Positions 40,901-53,100 of a DNA stretch of 64,000 nucleotides are shown here, one piece after another. How positions within the stretch are numbered: the first letter of the stretch is position 1; each line of letters opens with the position of its first letter. Source of the DNA: Pratylenchus scribneri (Eukaryota; Nematoda; Chromadorea; Rhabditida; Pratylenchidae). The translations under genes were made by a program, and so were the position numbers. The notes under the pieces are model-generated. The model had not been told where the DNA came from, searched no databases, and saw only the letters and a list, made by a program, of their open reading frames with translations. The DNA is taken from the NCBI GenBank assembly GCA_030063045.1, contig JAQSEB010000109.1, positions 558,001 through 622,000 on the forward strand. Direction: 5' to 3'.

Positions 40901-42307
40901 GGTAAAGGACTAAAAATTTTTGAAAGCCTAGAAAAATATGCAAATTTTTTGGCATAGGTGGCAGCAAACTTTTGGCCTAGGTGGCAAAGGACTAAAAATT
41001 ATTGAAAGCCTAGATTTAATAAAAATTAACGATATTGATTTTTGGTTACAAAATTAAGCTAGAATTGCTTTTAAATTTAACTAAAACAAAATAAATGATA
41101 CATTTTGTTTTTGGAATTAGTATTAACTTCTGATTTTGACCATTTTTAGGAAAATTTTAAAAAGTCACAATTAATTGTAGAAGAAATTTTAAATCTACCA
41201 ATGGCCATACTTTTTCAAGTAATTACTATCTTCACAGAGATAGGACAAAATAAGTCACCCTTTGCCTACTCAAAAAATTTCTTAATGAATTTTTTCAGGA
41301 TTCAATGAACTTGAACAATAAATTGGAAGGGATTTTAATAATGTTGGGAAATAAAAGATTTGACGAAATTTTGAAAGTAAATTTCGACCATTTGAAGGGA
41401 AATTTGCAAAAATTTGGAGCGATGAAAATTTTGGACAGTCGTCTGAGAATATTACAAAGGTTGATTGTGGAATTTGAATATTTTCTGACGAGAGGACAAA
41501 AATTGTGGAAGAAATTTGGAAATAAGTCTACAGAAAATGATGGTCAATCGAAAGGGAAAGAACACAAAAATGATACTGGACCAATTAATTCACCTAATAC
41601 GGAAATTATTAAGGTAAAAAATGAGTGAAAAAATAAAATGTTTAAATTCGGCATTTTTTAGTCATTTTTTCAAAAAAAAAAAATTAAGAAAGAAGAAAGA
41701 TACGAAAAAATTTATATCCCATCGAGATTGTTATCAAGCTGAATTGATTAATAATTATTGTTTTTTTTTTTCAAATCAATGCTAAGAATAGAAATGAAAA
41801 TCAGTTTAAAAAACAATTTAATACCCATTTAATTTTGAACAAACTATGGACAAATTTTATGCCATTCATCCTATAAAAATAGTAAGTCTACTCTTTTACC
41901 GATCAACATTCAATTTGGCATTTTCTGTATTTTTTCTGTTAAACGAAATTATAAAAATTTAGGAAATATTCGATGAGGAAATGGAAATTTTAGGATGGAT
42001 GAAAAAATTGAAGGAAATTGGATTGGATGCTATCGAATTGCATGTTTCCCTGCAAAAATGGTATTTATCTCCAAATGACCAAAAATTACGAGAAGAGACA
42101 AAAGAAAAATTGACAAAATTGAAGACATTTTTGAATGACCAAATGGAAATTGTAGGAACAGCAGGAGCGAATTATATTGGTACAAAATTGGAGGAGATGA
42201 ACGAGAAAGGGTTGAGGATAGAATTTTTGGAGAGGAAAATGCTGGAGGCAGTTATCAAAAAACTCATCAATTATGAAAATCATTATTCATCTTTGCTGGG
42301 GAATTGA
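37996..42307 (+). CDS. Host secreted coiled-coil protein, five exons (gene A)
   Basis: Exons 37,996-38,110, 39,296-39,747, 41,150-41,218, 41,299-41,613 and 41,963-42,307, with GT-AG junctions keeping frame. The N-terminus is a signal peptide (RLYLVLISIVLISKCDA). It is followed by a Lys/Arg/Asp/Ser region (LGKRKRAEGDSSNSDGSK) and long amphipathic helices rich in Leu/Ile/Lys/Glu (IKEIEEMEILPKVIEEMEP; LKTFLNDQMEI). No conserved domain recognised; it is probably a secreted helical-bundle protein of a nematode-specific family. Intron 1 contains a fold-back element and intron 2 a 58-bp minisatellite. At least two partial paralogues of the last exon exist in the window. Confidence 0.7.
38528..39040. 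mobile_element. Fold-back MITE in intron 1 of gene A
   Basis: Long inverted repeat: ATTGATAATAGTTGACTTTTT at the left against AAAAAGTCAACTATTACCAA at the right. The arms extend through ACGTCCATTTT and TTACCAAGAAAA blocks to the centre near 38,790. It shares its inner sequence with the element at 58,142-58,707. No coding capacity. Confidence 0.8.
39785..41015. repeat. 58-bp minisatellite in intron 2 of gene A
   Basis: About 20 units, for example GCAAATTTTTGGCTTAGGTG through GAAAGCCTAG, period 58 (+/-1). Two unit types alternate: GGTGGTTGGGGAGAAAA and GGTGGCAAAGGACTAAAA. A multi-unit block at 40,069-40,260 reappears almost unchanged at 40,418-40,610, so there is higher-order duplication. Confidence 0.95.
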
Positions 42308-42709
42308 AATTAAAATGACGAAATCAGATGATTTGATTGGGTGATTCATATTTAAAAACAACGAATTATGTTTTTTAACATTCATGCTTTTTATGAAATC
42401 ATGTGATATTTCTAGGGAAAAATAAAGCTGATTTTGAATTTTATTGGAAAATTTAAATAATTAAATTTAAAAAAAATTTTTTTACAATTACAATCGAAAA
42501 CACATTTGCAATCGAAAATATATTTACAATTATAATCCAAAAAAATTGCTAATTACAATCGAAAACACAATTAAAATGAAAGCCAGATGTTCAAAGGCAT
42601 TATCTTACTAAGATGTGAACATATTTTAAAATGAAGGTCAAAAATATGAATTTATTGAACAAAAGACCACAGAGAAAAAGACAAAAGAGTTTAATCGTAT
42701 TTTTCATGA
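42308..42709. other. Spacer between gene A and srt copy A with short CAATCGAAAA repeats
   Basis: At 42,480-42,570 four degenerate copies of ACAATTACAATCGAAAAC occur, the same unit that forms the long array in srt copy D. No gene. Confidence 0.6.
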
Positions 42710-45213
42710 TTATCCTATTTTAACAATATTTTTGAATTTGTCTTCATTTGAAATAATATTCGGCCGAACCACAATGACGGTGACCCCATGCAATTTTTGA
42801 ATTTTATTTGGCAAAAACAATTTAAAAAACATCATTCGGCAATCATGACGAATTGTTTGATTCAGTGCCAAATAAATGACTGGAGGAAAACCGTGAATAT
42901 GGAACCTAGGAAAGAATAAATATTAATTTATTTTAATTATCAGATCGAAATATTCTTGATCGTTTTATTTTTGAAAAAGTAAATCTAAGTGATTTGATTA
43001 TCTAATTTCAAAAATAATTTTTCAATAAAATTTACATTTTTTTTATTAATTATATTTTAAAATTGTAAAAATTCAATAATAATAATAATAAAGCAAAAAT
43101 TTTTAAAAAAATTAAAAATATATTCAGAAATATTAATTCATATATATAAATGCTCAACTAAAATTTTTTGATCAAAAATATCTATTTTTATTGACTTGCC
43201 ATTTTAGTCAAAATAAAAAGATAAATTACCATGCAAAATGGGCTATTGTGATCAACCATTGGCCTGGAATGATGTAATACATGAATATATAAATGTAACT
43301 AGCTATGGCATTCATTGCGGAAATTAAAAAAACTTGTAAAAATGCCTTGGAAAAAATGAAATTAAATAATAGAATTGGCTTTACCATTTTTTGTTGATCT
43401 TGGATGGCTTGGCCTACTCCCCTAAATGAACGCATTTTGATCCACATTACGATGGCAAATACCCCATAAAATAGGTGGAACAAAATTACAATAGCGACAT
43501 CATGGAAGACTTGTAGTGCGAAAACAAATTGACCATGCAAATCAGGCCGATATCCAATGAATGGATCAAAGGACCAGGCAAAAATCAAAATAGAAAAGAT
43601 TGTTGGGAGCACAAAAAAGAATCTATATAAGGCGTAAATTGTGCAGAAAAAAAGCCAAATGTGTATTTTAAATCCGGAAAAAATCTTTCTGGAAATTTTC
43701 GGTGACATAACATCCAAACAACGGTTAAGAGCCAAAACCTAAAATACGAAAAAATGATAACAATTAATTTCAAAGAAATATTGAAAATTCTCATACCTCA
43801 AATTTTCGGTATTTTTTTATCCTTATATGCCTCAAGCAAAAAAATGAACCAATATTGGGAATCCCATATTAGGGATTTAGATTTTAAAATTTTATTCTGA
43901 CTCGTATTTCAGAGTTCTGGCATTAAATTTAAATCATTCGAACTTTTAATTTTTGATTTTCTTCTAAGTTCTGTTTTTATTCTGATTTCTAATTTCTGAT
44001 TTTATTTTATTTTGATTTCTAATTTCTGATTTTATTCTAATTTCTGATTTTATTCTAATTTCTGATTTTATTCTAATTTCTGATTTTATTCTAATTTCTG
44101 CTTTTATTCTAATTTCTAATTTCTGATTTTATTCTAATTTCTGATTTTATTCTAATTTCTGTTTTTATTCTGATTTCTAATTTCTGATTTTATTTTATTT
44201 TGATTTCTAATTTCTGATTTTATTCTAATTTCTGATTTTATTCTAATTTCTGATTTTATTCTAATTTCTGATTTTATTCTAATTTCTGATTTTATTCTAA
44301 TTTCTGCTTTTATACTGATTTCTGCTTTTATTTTGATTTCTGATTTTATTATGATTTCTGCTTTTATTCTGATTTCTGCTTTTATTATGATTTCTGCTTT
44401 TATTCTGATTTCTGATTTTATTATGATTTCTGCTTTTATTCTGATTTCTGCTTTTATTCTGATTTCTGATTTTATTATGATTTCTGCTTTTATTCTGATT
44501 TCTGATTTTATTCTGATTTCTGATTTTATTCTGATTTCTGATTTCCGCTTTTATTCTGATTTCAAATTTATGATTTTATTCTGATATATTATTTTGATTT
44601 CATAATTCTTATTTATTAATTTCTGGTTTGATTTTTAAAATTATTAATTGTTTATGTTCTAATTTCTGGTTTTAGTCTGATTTCTAAATTCATATTAAAC
44701 CTAAGAAATGATTTTTATATTTTTTATTTAAGAAGGCATAATCAAAAAATATAATTTTTTATCTCCTGGCATCAACCCTAATAGAGTTTACCAATTCAGC
44801 ACAACTTTCAGCAAGATACAATGCTAAAACAAAACAATTTATTCATTTATAAAATTCAATATACTTACATGTTGCGATGGTGCCGAACAAAAAATTGAAG
44901 ATTGGACTGCTGCAGAAAACATTTCCATTTAGGCTAAACACAGCATGAACATATCCAATTATCCAGAGGATGGCAATATCCAAAATGCCAATGTAGAAAA
45001 GTAATTTGTAGCAAATATTTTATCATCCAAATGTTTCCAAATTGAGATCATACATGGAATATAGAGGAAATAATAAATTGTGGAAAGTATAATCAGGATA
45101 TATGCTTCTGGCACAAATTGATGCCTTTTCTCGAATGGAATCGGATCCACATCAATTCCAGAGCAATTATAAATTTGTACCCATTCAGAATGACGAAATA
45201 TTAACATTTCCAT
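42710..45213 (-). pseudogene. Srt-family chemoreceptor copy A, frameshifted in exon 1
   Basis: Exon 1 (from 45,213) has MEMLIFRHSEWVQIYNCSG and FVPEAYILIILSTIYYFLYI, then leaves frame after HLDDKI. The other copies read HLDDNICYKLLFYIGILD, and here about two extra bases occur near 45,020. Later exons are recognisable: ALNRCLDVMSPKISRKIFSG (exon 3), AFLQVFLISAMNAIAS (exon 4) and HIHGFPPVIYLALNQTIRH (exon 5). Srt receptors are nematode 7TM chemoreceptors of sensory-cell membranes. Intron 2 carries an expanded TTCTGATTTTATTC array. Confidence 0.8.
43925..44590. repeat. ~18-20-bp AT minisatellite in srt copy A intron 2
   Basis: More than 30 units of TTCTGATTTTATTCTAAT and variants (TTCTGCTTTTATTCTGAT). 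The corresponding introns of copies B (47,860-48,045) and C (~52,205-52,270) hold much shorter versions. Confidence 0.9.
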
Positions 45214-45409
45214 TGTTCTGTTGGAAAAATAAATAAGAATTAAATTAATAAAACTATGTAGATAAAATAGACAAAACTTAATTGGTGAAATAATTACTAA
45301 ACTGGATGGTCTGTTAATAAGAAAATTTAGACATAAATGTTCCCTTTAGGGGAAATTTTATCTATAAATGACTTTAATATCCAACCCCAAATATCATTTA
45401 CAAACCTTC

Positions 45410-45457
45410 GCCTCCGACTACATTTTTATTCTCGAATAGCTGCTGCAGTATCGTGAC
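45410..45457 (-). promoter_or_regulatory. Conserved upstream block of srt copy A
   Basis: On the minus strand it reads TCACGA...CAGCTATTCGAGAATAAA then TAGTCGGAGG, located ~200 bp before the start codon. The same block lies upstream of copies B, C and D. Confidence 0.45.
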
Positions 45458-45726
45458 AATATTTCCCTATTTCAATTTAAAAAATTTTGAGCGTTTAGCG
45501 TGTCAAATTTTTTATTTATTAAAAATACAAATATTTAAGAAATATGTGAATTCCTTGTATTTATTTATTCTGTAAAATTTTTATTGAACTACAATAATTT
45601 TTCTTTTTAATAAACTTATGAATTGAATTGAAAGCAAAAATTTCGGTCATTTTTTGTTGCCGAATTTCTCTGAATTGAATTGAAAGCAAAAATTTCGGAC
45701 ATTTTCTGATATCTTTTTTCTGTGAA

Positions 45727-45900
45727 TTGAATTGTGAATTTGTTACGAGAAAAAGGCTGGAGACAGTTATCAAAAAAAACGAATCAATTATGAAAAGTTT
45801 AATTTATCATCTTCTCAGGGGAATTAAATTGATGATGTCAGCAGTAACCGTAGAGTTGATTTTGATTTGATTGGATGATTGATTTTTATTTAAATATTTT
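45727..45900 (+). pseudogene. Remnant of the gene A last exon and 3' flank
   Basis: GAGAAAAAGGCTGGAGACAG and TTATCAAAAAAAACGAATCA match the end of the gene A last exon. The following GATTTTGATTTGATTGGATG and TTTATTTAAATATTTTT match its 3' flank, best to the 36,662-36,735 copy. It has lost most of the exon. Confidence 0.75.
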
Positions 45901-46724
45901 TATTTCTACTAATGGAGTGGGATGATAAAAGGGTAACTATGATGATCATAAGCGTTTAGCCTCCCTTCGAACATTAAAAATGATTTTTTCTCGAAGATCG
46001 TTCCCCGACAATTCCCCGTCCCCGAAAATCGTTCCCCGGGCTCCGGAGTGCAACCCTACTTTAAAATATCACTTTTTGCAAATTTAGGTCATTTTAATTA
46101 AAAATTCATAAAAAATCAAAGAGTGAAAGAATTTTGAAGTGCTCTTTTGCAAATAGATGCAGAAAGGATTGGGCTACACCGTGGTAACAAAAAACCCATC
46201 GCCACTCACATTAAATCGGTTCTAAACCGGAAAAACCGATTTTTCCATTTTTGAACCACTCATGTCAGCTAAGGAAATTTTTTTCTCGACAATTTTAGAA
46301 CCTAGGCTAACCATTCTAATTACAAATTGTAGTGCTTAAATGGATCAATAAATATTTAGTAAAGCAGATTTTTTTCCTAATAATATTCTTAGATTTTAAG
46401 ACAAATATACAAAAAGCGTAAATAATTATGTTCCAATTCCTCCAACCCAATATTTTAATTTCAAAACCATCTTATTTGCTTAATAGCTCTATAAAATTTC
46501 TCGTATTCGCTGACGGATATATTTTTATTCCAAAATGTAAAAGGTAAAATTTCTTTTTTTTTCTTTGATAATTGTGCATGACAGAATGAAAAATGGGATG
46601 TAAATTATATTTTTTAAAAAGTACCAGTCCTAAAAATAAGTATTATTTACTTATAGGTTGTAAAAATATGAACAAAGATATGAATTCATTGAACAAAAGA
46701 CCACAGAGAAATAATTTTTCATGA
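45901..46724. other. Intergenic region, no gene seen
   Basis: Contains repeated ATCGTTCCCCG motifs (about 45,985-46,035) and TTAAATCGGTTC...AACCGGAAAAACCG near 46,200, probably decayed transposon sequence. Confidence 0.4.
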
Positions 46725-48528
46725 TTATCCTATTCTAACAATATTTCTGAATTTATCTTCATTTGAAATCATATTCGGTTGGACCACAATGACGGTGACT
46801 CCATGCATTTTTTGAACTTTGCTGGGCAAAAACACTTTATAAAACATCATTCGGCAATCCTGACGAATTGTTTGATTCAGTGCCAAATAAATGACTGGAG
46901 GAAAACCATGAATATGCAACCTAATTGAAACAAAATTTAAAAATTATTACGTTAAATCAATGAATTATTCTTGATCTTTTATTTTTGAAAAAATCCAGGA
47001 TTATCTAATTAGTAATTACAAAAAAATTATTTTTCGTAACTTCTTAATTTTTAAAAATTTTTTTCACTAAAATTTAATTTTTTGTTTAATTGGATTTTTA
47101 AATTAAAATAATAAGTATATTCAAAAATATTTATTCGTATACATAATATAAAGAACAAAATAATCCAAAAATGCTATTTTTTATTGACTTACCATTTTTT
47201 ATCTTTATAAAAATAAGTAGTCAAAATTAAAATGTTAAAAAGTTACCATGCAAAATGGGCCGTTGTGATCAACCATTGCGGTGGAATGTAGTAATCCATG
47301 GATATATAAATTGAGCAGGCAATAACATTCATTAAGGAAATTAAAAAAACTTGTAAAAATGCCTTGGAAAAATGAAATTATATGTATAAAAATAATAAAA
47401 TTGATTTTACCATCTTTTGTTGATCCTGAATGACTTGGCCCACTCCCCCAAATGAACGCGTTTTGATCCACATTACGATAATAAATACGCCATAAAAGAG
47501 TGGGGACAAAATGACAACGGCCCCATCATGGACGGCATGTAATGGGATAACAAAATTACCTTCCAAATCGGGGCGATATCCAATGAATGGATCACGGGGC
47601 CAGGCGAAAATTAGACTAGAGAAGACGACTGGCGGTAAGAAAATGATCCAAGCAAATGAGTAAATTGTGCAAAGAGCAAGCCAAATATGAAGTTTAAATC
47701 CGGAAAAAAGATTTTTGGAAATTTTCGGCGCCATAATTTCCAAACAACGGTTAAGAGCCAATACCTAAAGTAAGAAAAGAGTGTGAATTTTGATTTCAGC
47801 GATAATTCATTTTTGGTACTTTTCAGTTATAAGCCCCAAATAAAAATTACTCTTTAGAATTTTATTTTATTCTGATTTCTAATTTCTGATTTTATTCTGA
47901 TTTCTAATTTCTGATTTATTTTATTCTGATTTCCAATTTCTGATTTTATTCTGATTTCTAATTTCTGATATTATTTTATTCTGATTTTTAATTTCTGATA
48001 TTATTTTATTCTGATTTTTAATTTCTGATTTTATTTTATTCTGAGATTTGTGCATAGTCAAAAAGCACCCATTTATCAATCTTTAGACTTTAACACCAAA
48101 ATATTTACCAAATCAGCAGCGCTCTCGCAACCAAAAAATACTAAAATAAATTTATTCATTATAAAATTCTTTGATAATTAATTACATGATACACATGCGC
48201 CAATAAAAAAATTGAAAGTAGGGCTGCTGCAGAAAACATTGCCATTTAGACTAAAAATAGCTTGAGCATAGCCCAATATCCAGAGGATTGCCAAATCAGA
48301 AATTCCAATGTAGAAAAGTAATTTAAAGCAGACATTCTCGTCCAGATGATTCCAAATTGAGATCATGCACGGAATATAGAGTAAATAATAAATTGTTGAA
48401 AGCACTATCAAGGCCCATGCTTCTGGCACAAATTGATGCCTTTGCTCGAATGGAATCGAATCGACATCAATTCCAGTGCAATTATAAATTCGATCCCATT
48501 CAGAGTGACGAAAAAAGAACATTTCCAT
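46725..48528 (-). CDS. Srt-family chemoreceptor copy B, five exons, intact
   Basis: Exons 48,528-48,186, 48,140-48,109, 47,764-47,411, 47,362-47,247 and 46,920-46,725, all with GT-AG junctions in frame. The extracellular N-terminus is MEMFFFRHSEWDRIYNCTG. TM1 contains VLSTIYYLLYIPCMISIW and TM2 NVCFKLLFYIGISDLAILW. After GNVFC and ESAADLVLALNRCLEIM (the Srt intracellular-loop motif) come FLPPVVFSSLIFAW, AFLQVFLISLMN and LHIHGFPPVIYLALNQTIRQ. This is a seven-TM serpentine receptor of class T, expected in chemosensory neurons. It is the best reference copy in the cluster. Confidence 0.85.
47860..48045. repeat. Short AT minisatellite in srt copy B intron 2
   Basis: About eight units of TTCTGATTTTATTCTGATTT, homologous to the expanded array of copy A. 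Confidence 0.85.
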
Positions 48529-48845
48529 TTTTCTGTGTTGGATAAAATAATAATTGGTTCAATTGATGAAATGATGGATAAACAATAAGTAAAAGAAAGA
48601 ACTCTAATGAACTTCATATTTATATCCAATCCTATTTATACTATTAATCATAAGACACAAGCTACGAATACATAATTCAATATTGGCAGCGTTTCGTGAT
48701 AAATTCAGAAAAAATTAATTAAAAAATAATAATCAGATTAATTGAAACGATGTGGGTGGCTGAATCGGTGGAATGATGGCTAGGCTAGAAAAAAGATCAA
48801 ATTTCAAAATCAAACTGACCTTTAATATCCATTCCCCCATAATCA

Positions 48846-48909
48846 CAAGTCTGCAATGGCGACTGCATTTTTATTCATGAATAGCAGCAGCTTTTCGTGA
48901 TTCGTGATA
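48846..48909 (-). promoter_or_regulatory. Conserved upstream block of srt copy B
   Basis: Minus strand: ATCACGAA...CTGCTGCTATTCATGAATAA then GCAGTCGCCATTGCAG, ~320 bp before the ATG. Confidence 0.45.
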
Positions 48910-49724
48910 ATATTATAATTTAATAGAAAATCAAATTAAAAATATTGAGCATGTCGTGACAAATTTTATATTATTAAAAAACAAATATCCATGAAATGTA
49001 CTATTTGCTTATTCTTTAAATTTTTGATAAACTACAAAAATTTTTCAATTTAATTTTATCCATTTCATAGCGTGTGATCAAAAACTTTTATAAAATTAAA
49101 TTCAAGAATTTTGACAGTGAAGGAAAAAATTTAAGAATTTTAATTTTTTATTTAATTAATTCAAATTTCAAATGCTTAAGTACATTTTTTGTATTAATGA
49201 ATATTTAAAAAATAAATAATGAAGTGAATTCTTAGCTAGTTTAATAATGAAAAACCAATTTTTAGATCATTGATTTGTCGATTTTATAAAAAGTTGGATT
49301 GTTTTAGAATTAGAATTACAATCATAATCATCCATAATCATTTGATAAAAATTTTAACATATTCTGATGGAATATCGTCAAAATATCAGAAACATTTCAC
49401 CATAAGCCAATAGCATTCTAAATAGTGAACTGCATTTATGCCCAATTTTCCAGAAGCAGTAAAATATAAAATTATTCCCTTTGGTATTAAAAATAGGTCT
49501 ATTCTATTGAAACATTTTATCCATTAAGAAAATTGTTAATGATACAAAAAATGAATATAAATGTTTATATTATTTTAAGATGTCTAATATTAGCATTGTT
49601 TGTTTATATCATCATTTCCATCTATAGATAGTTTTTTTGACTTCAAAGAACACTTAAATTGTTATTATTTTTCATAAAAATTTTATTTTCTTCCAACTTC
49701 GAAAAACAGATGAGATTCTGATTT
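48910..49724. other. Intergenic AT-rich region, no gene seen
   Basis: No coding potential on either strand beyond short AT-rich frames. Confidence 0.4.
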
Positions 49725-50450
49725 TGTTTCCGGAAAGTTTTAATTCAGATTTTGTTCCGGAAAGTTTTAATTATGATTTAGTTTCCGGAAAGTTTTAATT
49801 CTGATTTTGTCCCGGTTGTTCCGGAAAGTTTTATTTCTGATTTTGTGAAAATATTAATTCTGATTTTGTTCCGGTTGTTCCGGAAAGTTTTAATGTTGAT
49901 TTTGTTCCGGTTTTTCCGGAAAGTTTTAATTCTGATTTTGTTCCGGTTGTTCCGGTAAGTTTTAATTCTGATTTTGTCCCGGTTGTTCCGGAAAGTTTTA
50001 TTTCTGATTTTGTGAAAATATTAATGCTGATTTTGTTCCGGTTGTTCCGGAAAGTTTTAATTCTGATTTTGTTCTGGTTGTTCCGGAAAGTTTTAATTCT
50101 GATTTTGTCCCGGTTGTTCCGGAAAGTTTTAATGCTGATTTTGTTCCGGTTGTTCCGGAAAGTTTTAATTCTGATTTTGTGAAAATATTAATGCTGATTT
50201 TGTTCCGGTTGTTCCGGAAAGTTTTAATTCTGATTTTGTTCTGGTTGTTCCGGAAAGTTTTAATTCTGATTTTGTCCCGGTTGTTCCGGAAAGTTTTAAT
50301 GCTGATTTTGTTCCGGTTGTTCCGGAAAGTTTTAATTCTGATTTTCTTCCGGTTGTACCGGAAAGTTTTAATTCTGATTTTGTTCCAGAAAATTTTAATT
50401 CTTATTCTGATTTTGTTTGTTTCCGGAAAGTCTTAATTCTGATTTTGTTT
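49725..50450. repeat. 36-bp minisatellite between srt copies B and C
   Basis: About 19 units of GTTGTTCCGGAAAGTTTT followed by AATTCTGATTTTGTTCCG (36 bp). Variants lack the GTTGTTCCGG part or replace it with GTGAAAATATTAAT. The period is a multiple of three, so one frame stays open (FRKVLILIL), which is not a gene. Confidence 0.95.
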
Positions 50451-51007
50451 GTTTCTATCTAGAAAGTAGTACAAATGTTTCCAAATTGAAATCATGCCTG
50501 ACATATAAGAGTATATAATAAATTGTGCAAAGAAAAACAAAATTTTCCAGAAGGAAATAAAAAATTACAACTTATCAGAATAAAAATTTTATTTGAATCA
50601 CTTAATGTTAATTTGGATTGTTAAAAAAAAATCTGAAAATAACATCATTTCATCATTTACTTTAGTAAACAAGCAAATGTGCAATAATTAATGAACCAAA
50701 TAATGACTAACATCAAAATGTCTTTTATTCTTAATACCGTATATACTCTTTTAAAACACATGAAGAATTATTTTTTATAATGTCCGATGGTAACAAATTC
50801 TTAAACGATTTGAAGTTTGTAAATGTGTGATAGTGACCGAGGAATTTTAAAAGGGATGTAAATGAAAGTAATATAAATTTAAAGAGAAAAAACAACAAAA
50901 GAAGAAAAAATTTTACTGATTTTTTATGATTTATCATATTCTAACAGTATTTCTGAATTTATAATATTCTGATGGAGCCTGTGGCATTTTACATTCCATT
51001 CCAAATC
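50451..51007. other. Intergenic region, no gene seen
   Basis: AT-rich; includes a short degenerate srt-like stretch (ATCATGCCTGACATATAAGAG near 50,490). No gene. Confidence 0.35.
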
Positions 51008-52900
51008 TCATGTTCCAAGTGGAATTGAATTTGGCCCCTGGACCACCATTACGGTTACTCCATGCAATTTTTGAATTTTGTTGGGAAAAAATATTTTATA
51101 AAACATCATTCGGCAATCATGACGAATTATTTCATTCAATGCCAAATAAATGACTGGAGGAAAGCCATGAATATGAAACCTAGTGAAACAAAATAAATTA
51201 TTGAGATGAAATATTTTTGATTCTTTTATTTTTGAAGATAGCAGAAAATTTAAATGTTGAAAAATCAACATTATTATGTCCTATTTATCTCCTAGCTTTA
51301 TTTAGTTTTAACCTATGCCTAACCTTAATATTTAAGTCTGAGCATATACTTCTTTGTGAAGAATAAAATAAGGCTTTAAAAATTATTTACTAAAAAATTA
51401 AAAAATAACGATATAATGAATTATTGATTAAAGAAGATATGTGTTCAAAATTTTTTTCTATATATAATAAAAATATTAGAGAAGAATAAAAAATTTTTAA
51501 CCCAAAAATCCTATTTATTAATTGTCCTTTATAATCTAAAAATTGAATTTAACATTAATGTTTTTCATCTTTAATTGGGTCAAAATAAAAAGATTAAAAA
51601 AGATACCAGAGAAACTGGGCCAATGTAATCAACCATTGCGGTGGAATTATGTAATCCATCAACACATAAATAGAACAAGCTATAGCATTCATTGCGGAAA
51701 TTAAAAAAACTTGTAAAAATGCCTTTAAAAAATGAAATTTAAAAAATAGAATTTCCTATACCATCTTTTGTTGAGCCTGAATGGCTTGGCCCACTCCCCC
51801 AAATGAACGTGTTTTAATCCACATTACAATGACAAATACGCCATAAAAGAGGGGACACAAAATTATAACGGCACCATCATGGAAAGCATGCATTGGGAGT
51901 ACAAATTGGTCATCCAAATCAGGGCGATATCCAAAGAACGGATCACGGGGCCAGGCGAAAATTAGACTGGAAAAGACGACTGGAAGCATGAAGAAAAGTA
52001 TATATAAGGAGTAAATTGTACAAAAAGCCAGCCAAATGTGAATACGAAATCCGGAGAAAAGCTTTCTTGAAATTTTCGGTGACATAATCTCTAAGCAACG
52101 GTCAAAAGCCAAAACCTTAAATAAGAATATTGATAATATACATTTTTCAATGCTTTTCCTTTATAGGCCTTGAAATAAAAGCTATGAATATCGTGGAATA
52201 TGGGTTCTGATATTTATTTTTGATTTTATTCTGATTTTTAATTTCTGATTTTATTCTGATTTTACTTAATTTTGTTCATTAATTTTGGATTTTAATCTTA
52301 TTTAAAATTTCTATTTTTATTCACCTTTTTAGGTTGAAATTTTATTTTTTTTATAATTCTATGTTCTTATTTATCCTATGAATCAATTTTTATAATTTTT
52401 ATTTAAAAGGGAAGGGGGATGAGCATAATTGAAAAGTATCTAATTATAAATCTAGTGACTTTTACCCCTATAAATTTTACCAAATCAGCACAGCTTTCAG
52501 CAACGAACAATGCTAAAATTAATTTATTCATTAATAAATTAAAATGATAATTAATACATGAGAGAGCGGCTCCCATCAAAAAATTAAAAATTGGGCTACA
52601 GCAGAAAACATTCCCATATAGGCTAAATATTGCATGAGCGTATCCTAATATCCAGAGGATGGCCAAATCAGTAATGCCAATATAGAAAAGTAGTTTAAAG
52701 CAGACATTCTCGTCCAGATGCTTCCAAATTGAGATCATGCATGGAATATAGAGGAAATAATAAATTGTGGAAAGTACGATCAAGGCCCATGATTCTGGCA
52801 CAAATTGATGCCTTTGCTCGAATGTAATCGAATCGACATCAATTCTAGTGCAATTATAAATGCGAGACCATTCAGAGTGACGAAAAAAGAACATTTCCAT
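51008..52900 (-). CDS. Srt-family chemoreceptor copy C, five exons
   Basis: Exon 1 has MEMFFFRHSEWSRIYNCTR, FVPESWALIVLSTIYYFLYI and LLFYIGITDLAILWILGY. Exon 2 is FVAESCADL. Exon 3 is VLAFDRCLEIMSPKISRKL to IQAQQKM. Exon 4 is AFLQVFLISAMNAIACSIYV. Exon 5 is HIHGFPPVIYLALNEIIRH, ending VVQGPNSIPLGT. The C-terminus differs from copy B (PNMISNEDKFRN), with a different tail after MVVQ, so the end may be altered by mutation. No frameshift detected otherwise. Class T 7TM chemoreceptor. Confidence 0.82.
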
Positions 52901-53040
52901 TGTTTTTTGCTGGATAAAATAAATAATTATCTAATTAATTGAAATGATGTGGTTTGCTTTTTTTATAGATGGAATGATGGCTAAACAAGCAGGAGCGGAA
53001 CAAAATCAAATTAATTTTATATCCAATCCAACTATTATTC

Positions 53041-53100
53041 ATAGGCCACCCGCATGGACTCAATTTTAATTCACGAATAGAAGCAACGATTCGTGATTTA
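53041..53100 (-). promoter_or_regulatory. Conserved upstream block of srt copy C
   Basis: Minus strand AATCACGAATCGTTGCTTCT and ATTCGTGAATTAAAATTGAG, ~150-200 bp before the ATG; homologous to the blocks of copies A, B and D. Confidence 0.45.

Noticed and set aside
44333..44584. 83-aa Ile/Ser/Phe repeat frame
   Set aside because: Translation of the AT minisatellite in the srt copy A intron.
50179..50436. 85-aa Leu/Ile-rich frame resembling a membrane protein
   Set aside because: The period-36 satellite keeps a frame open; repeated FRKVLILIL only.
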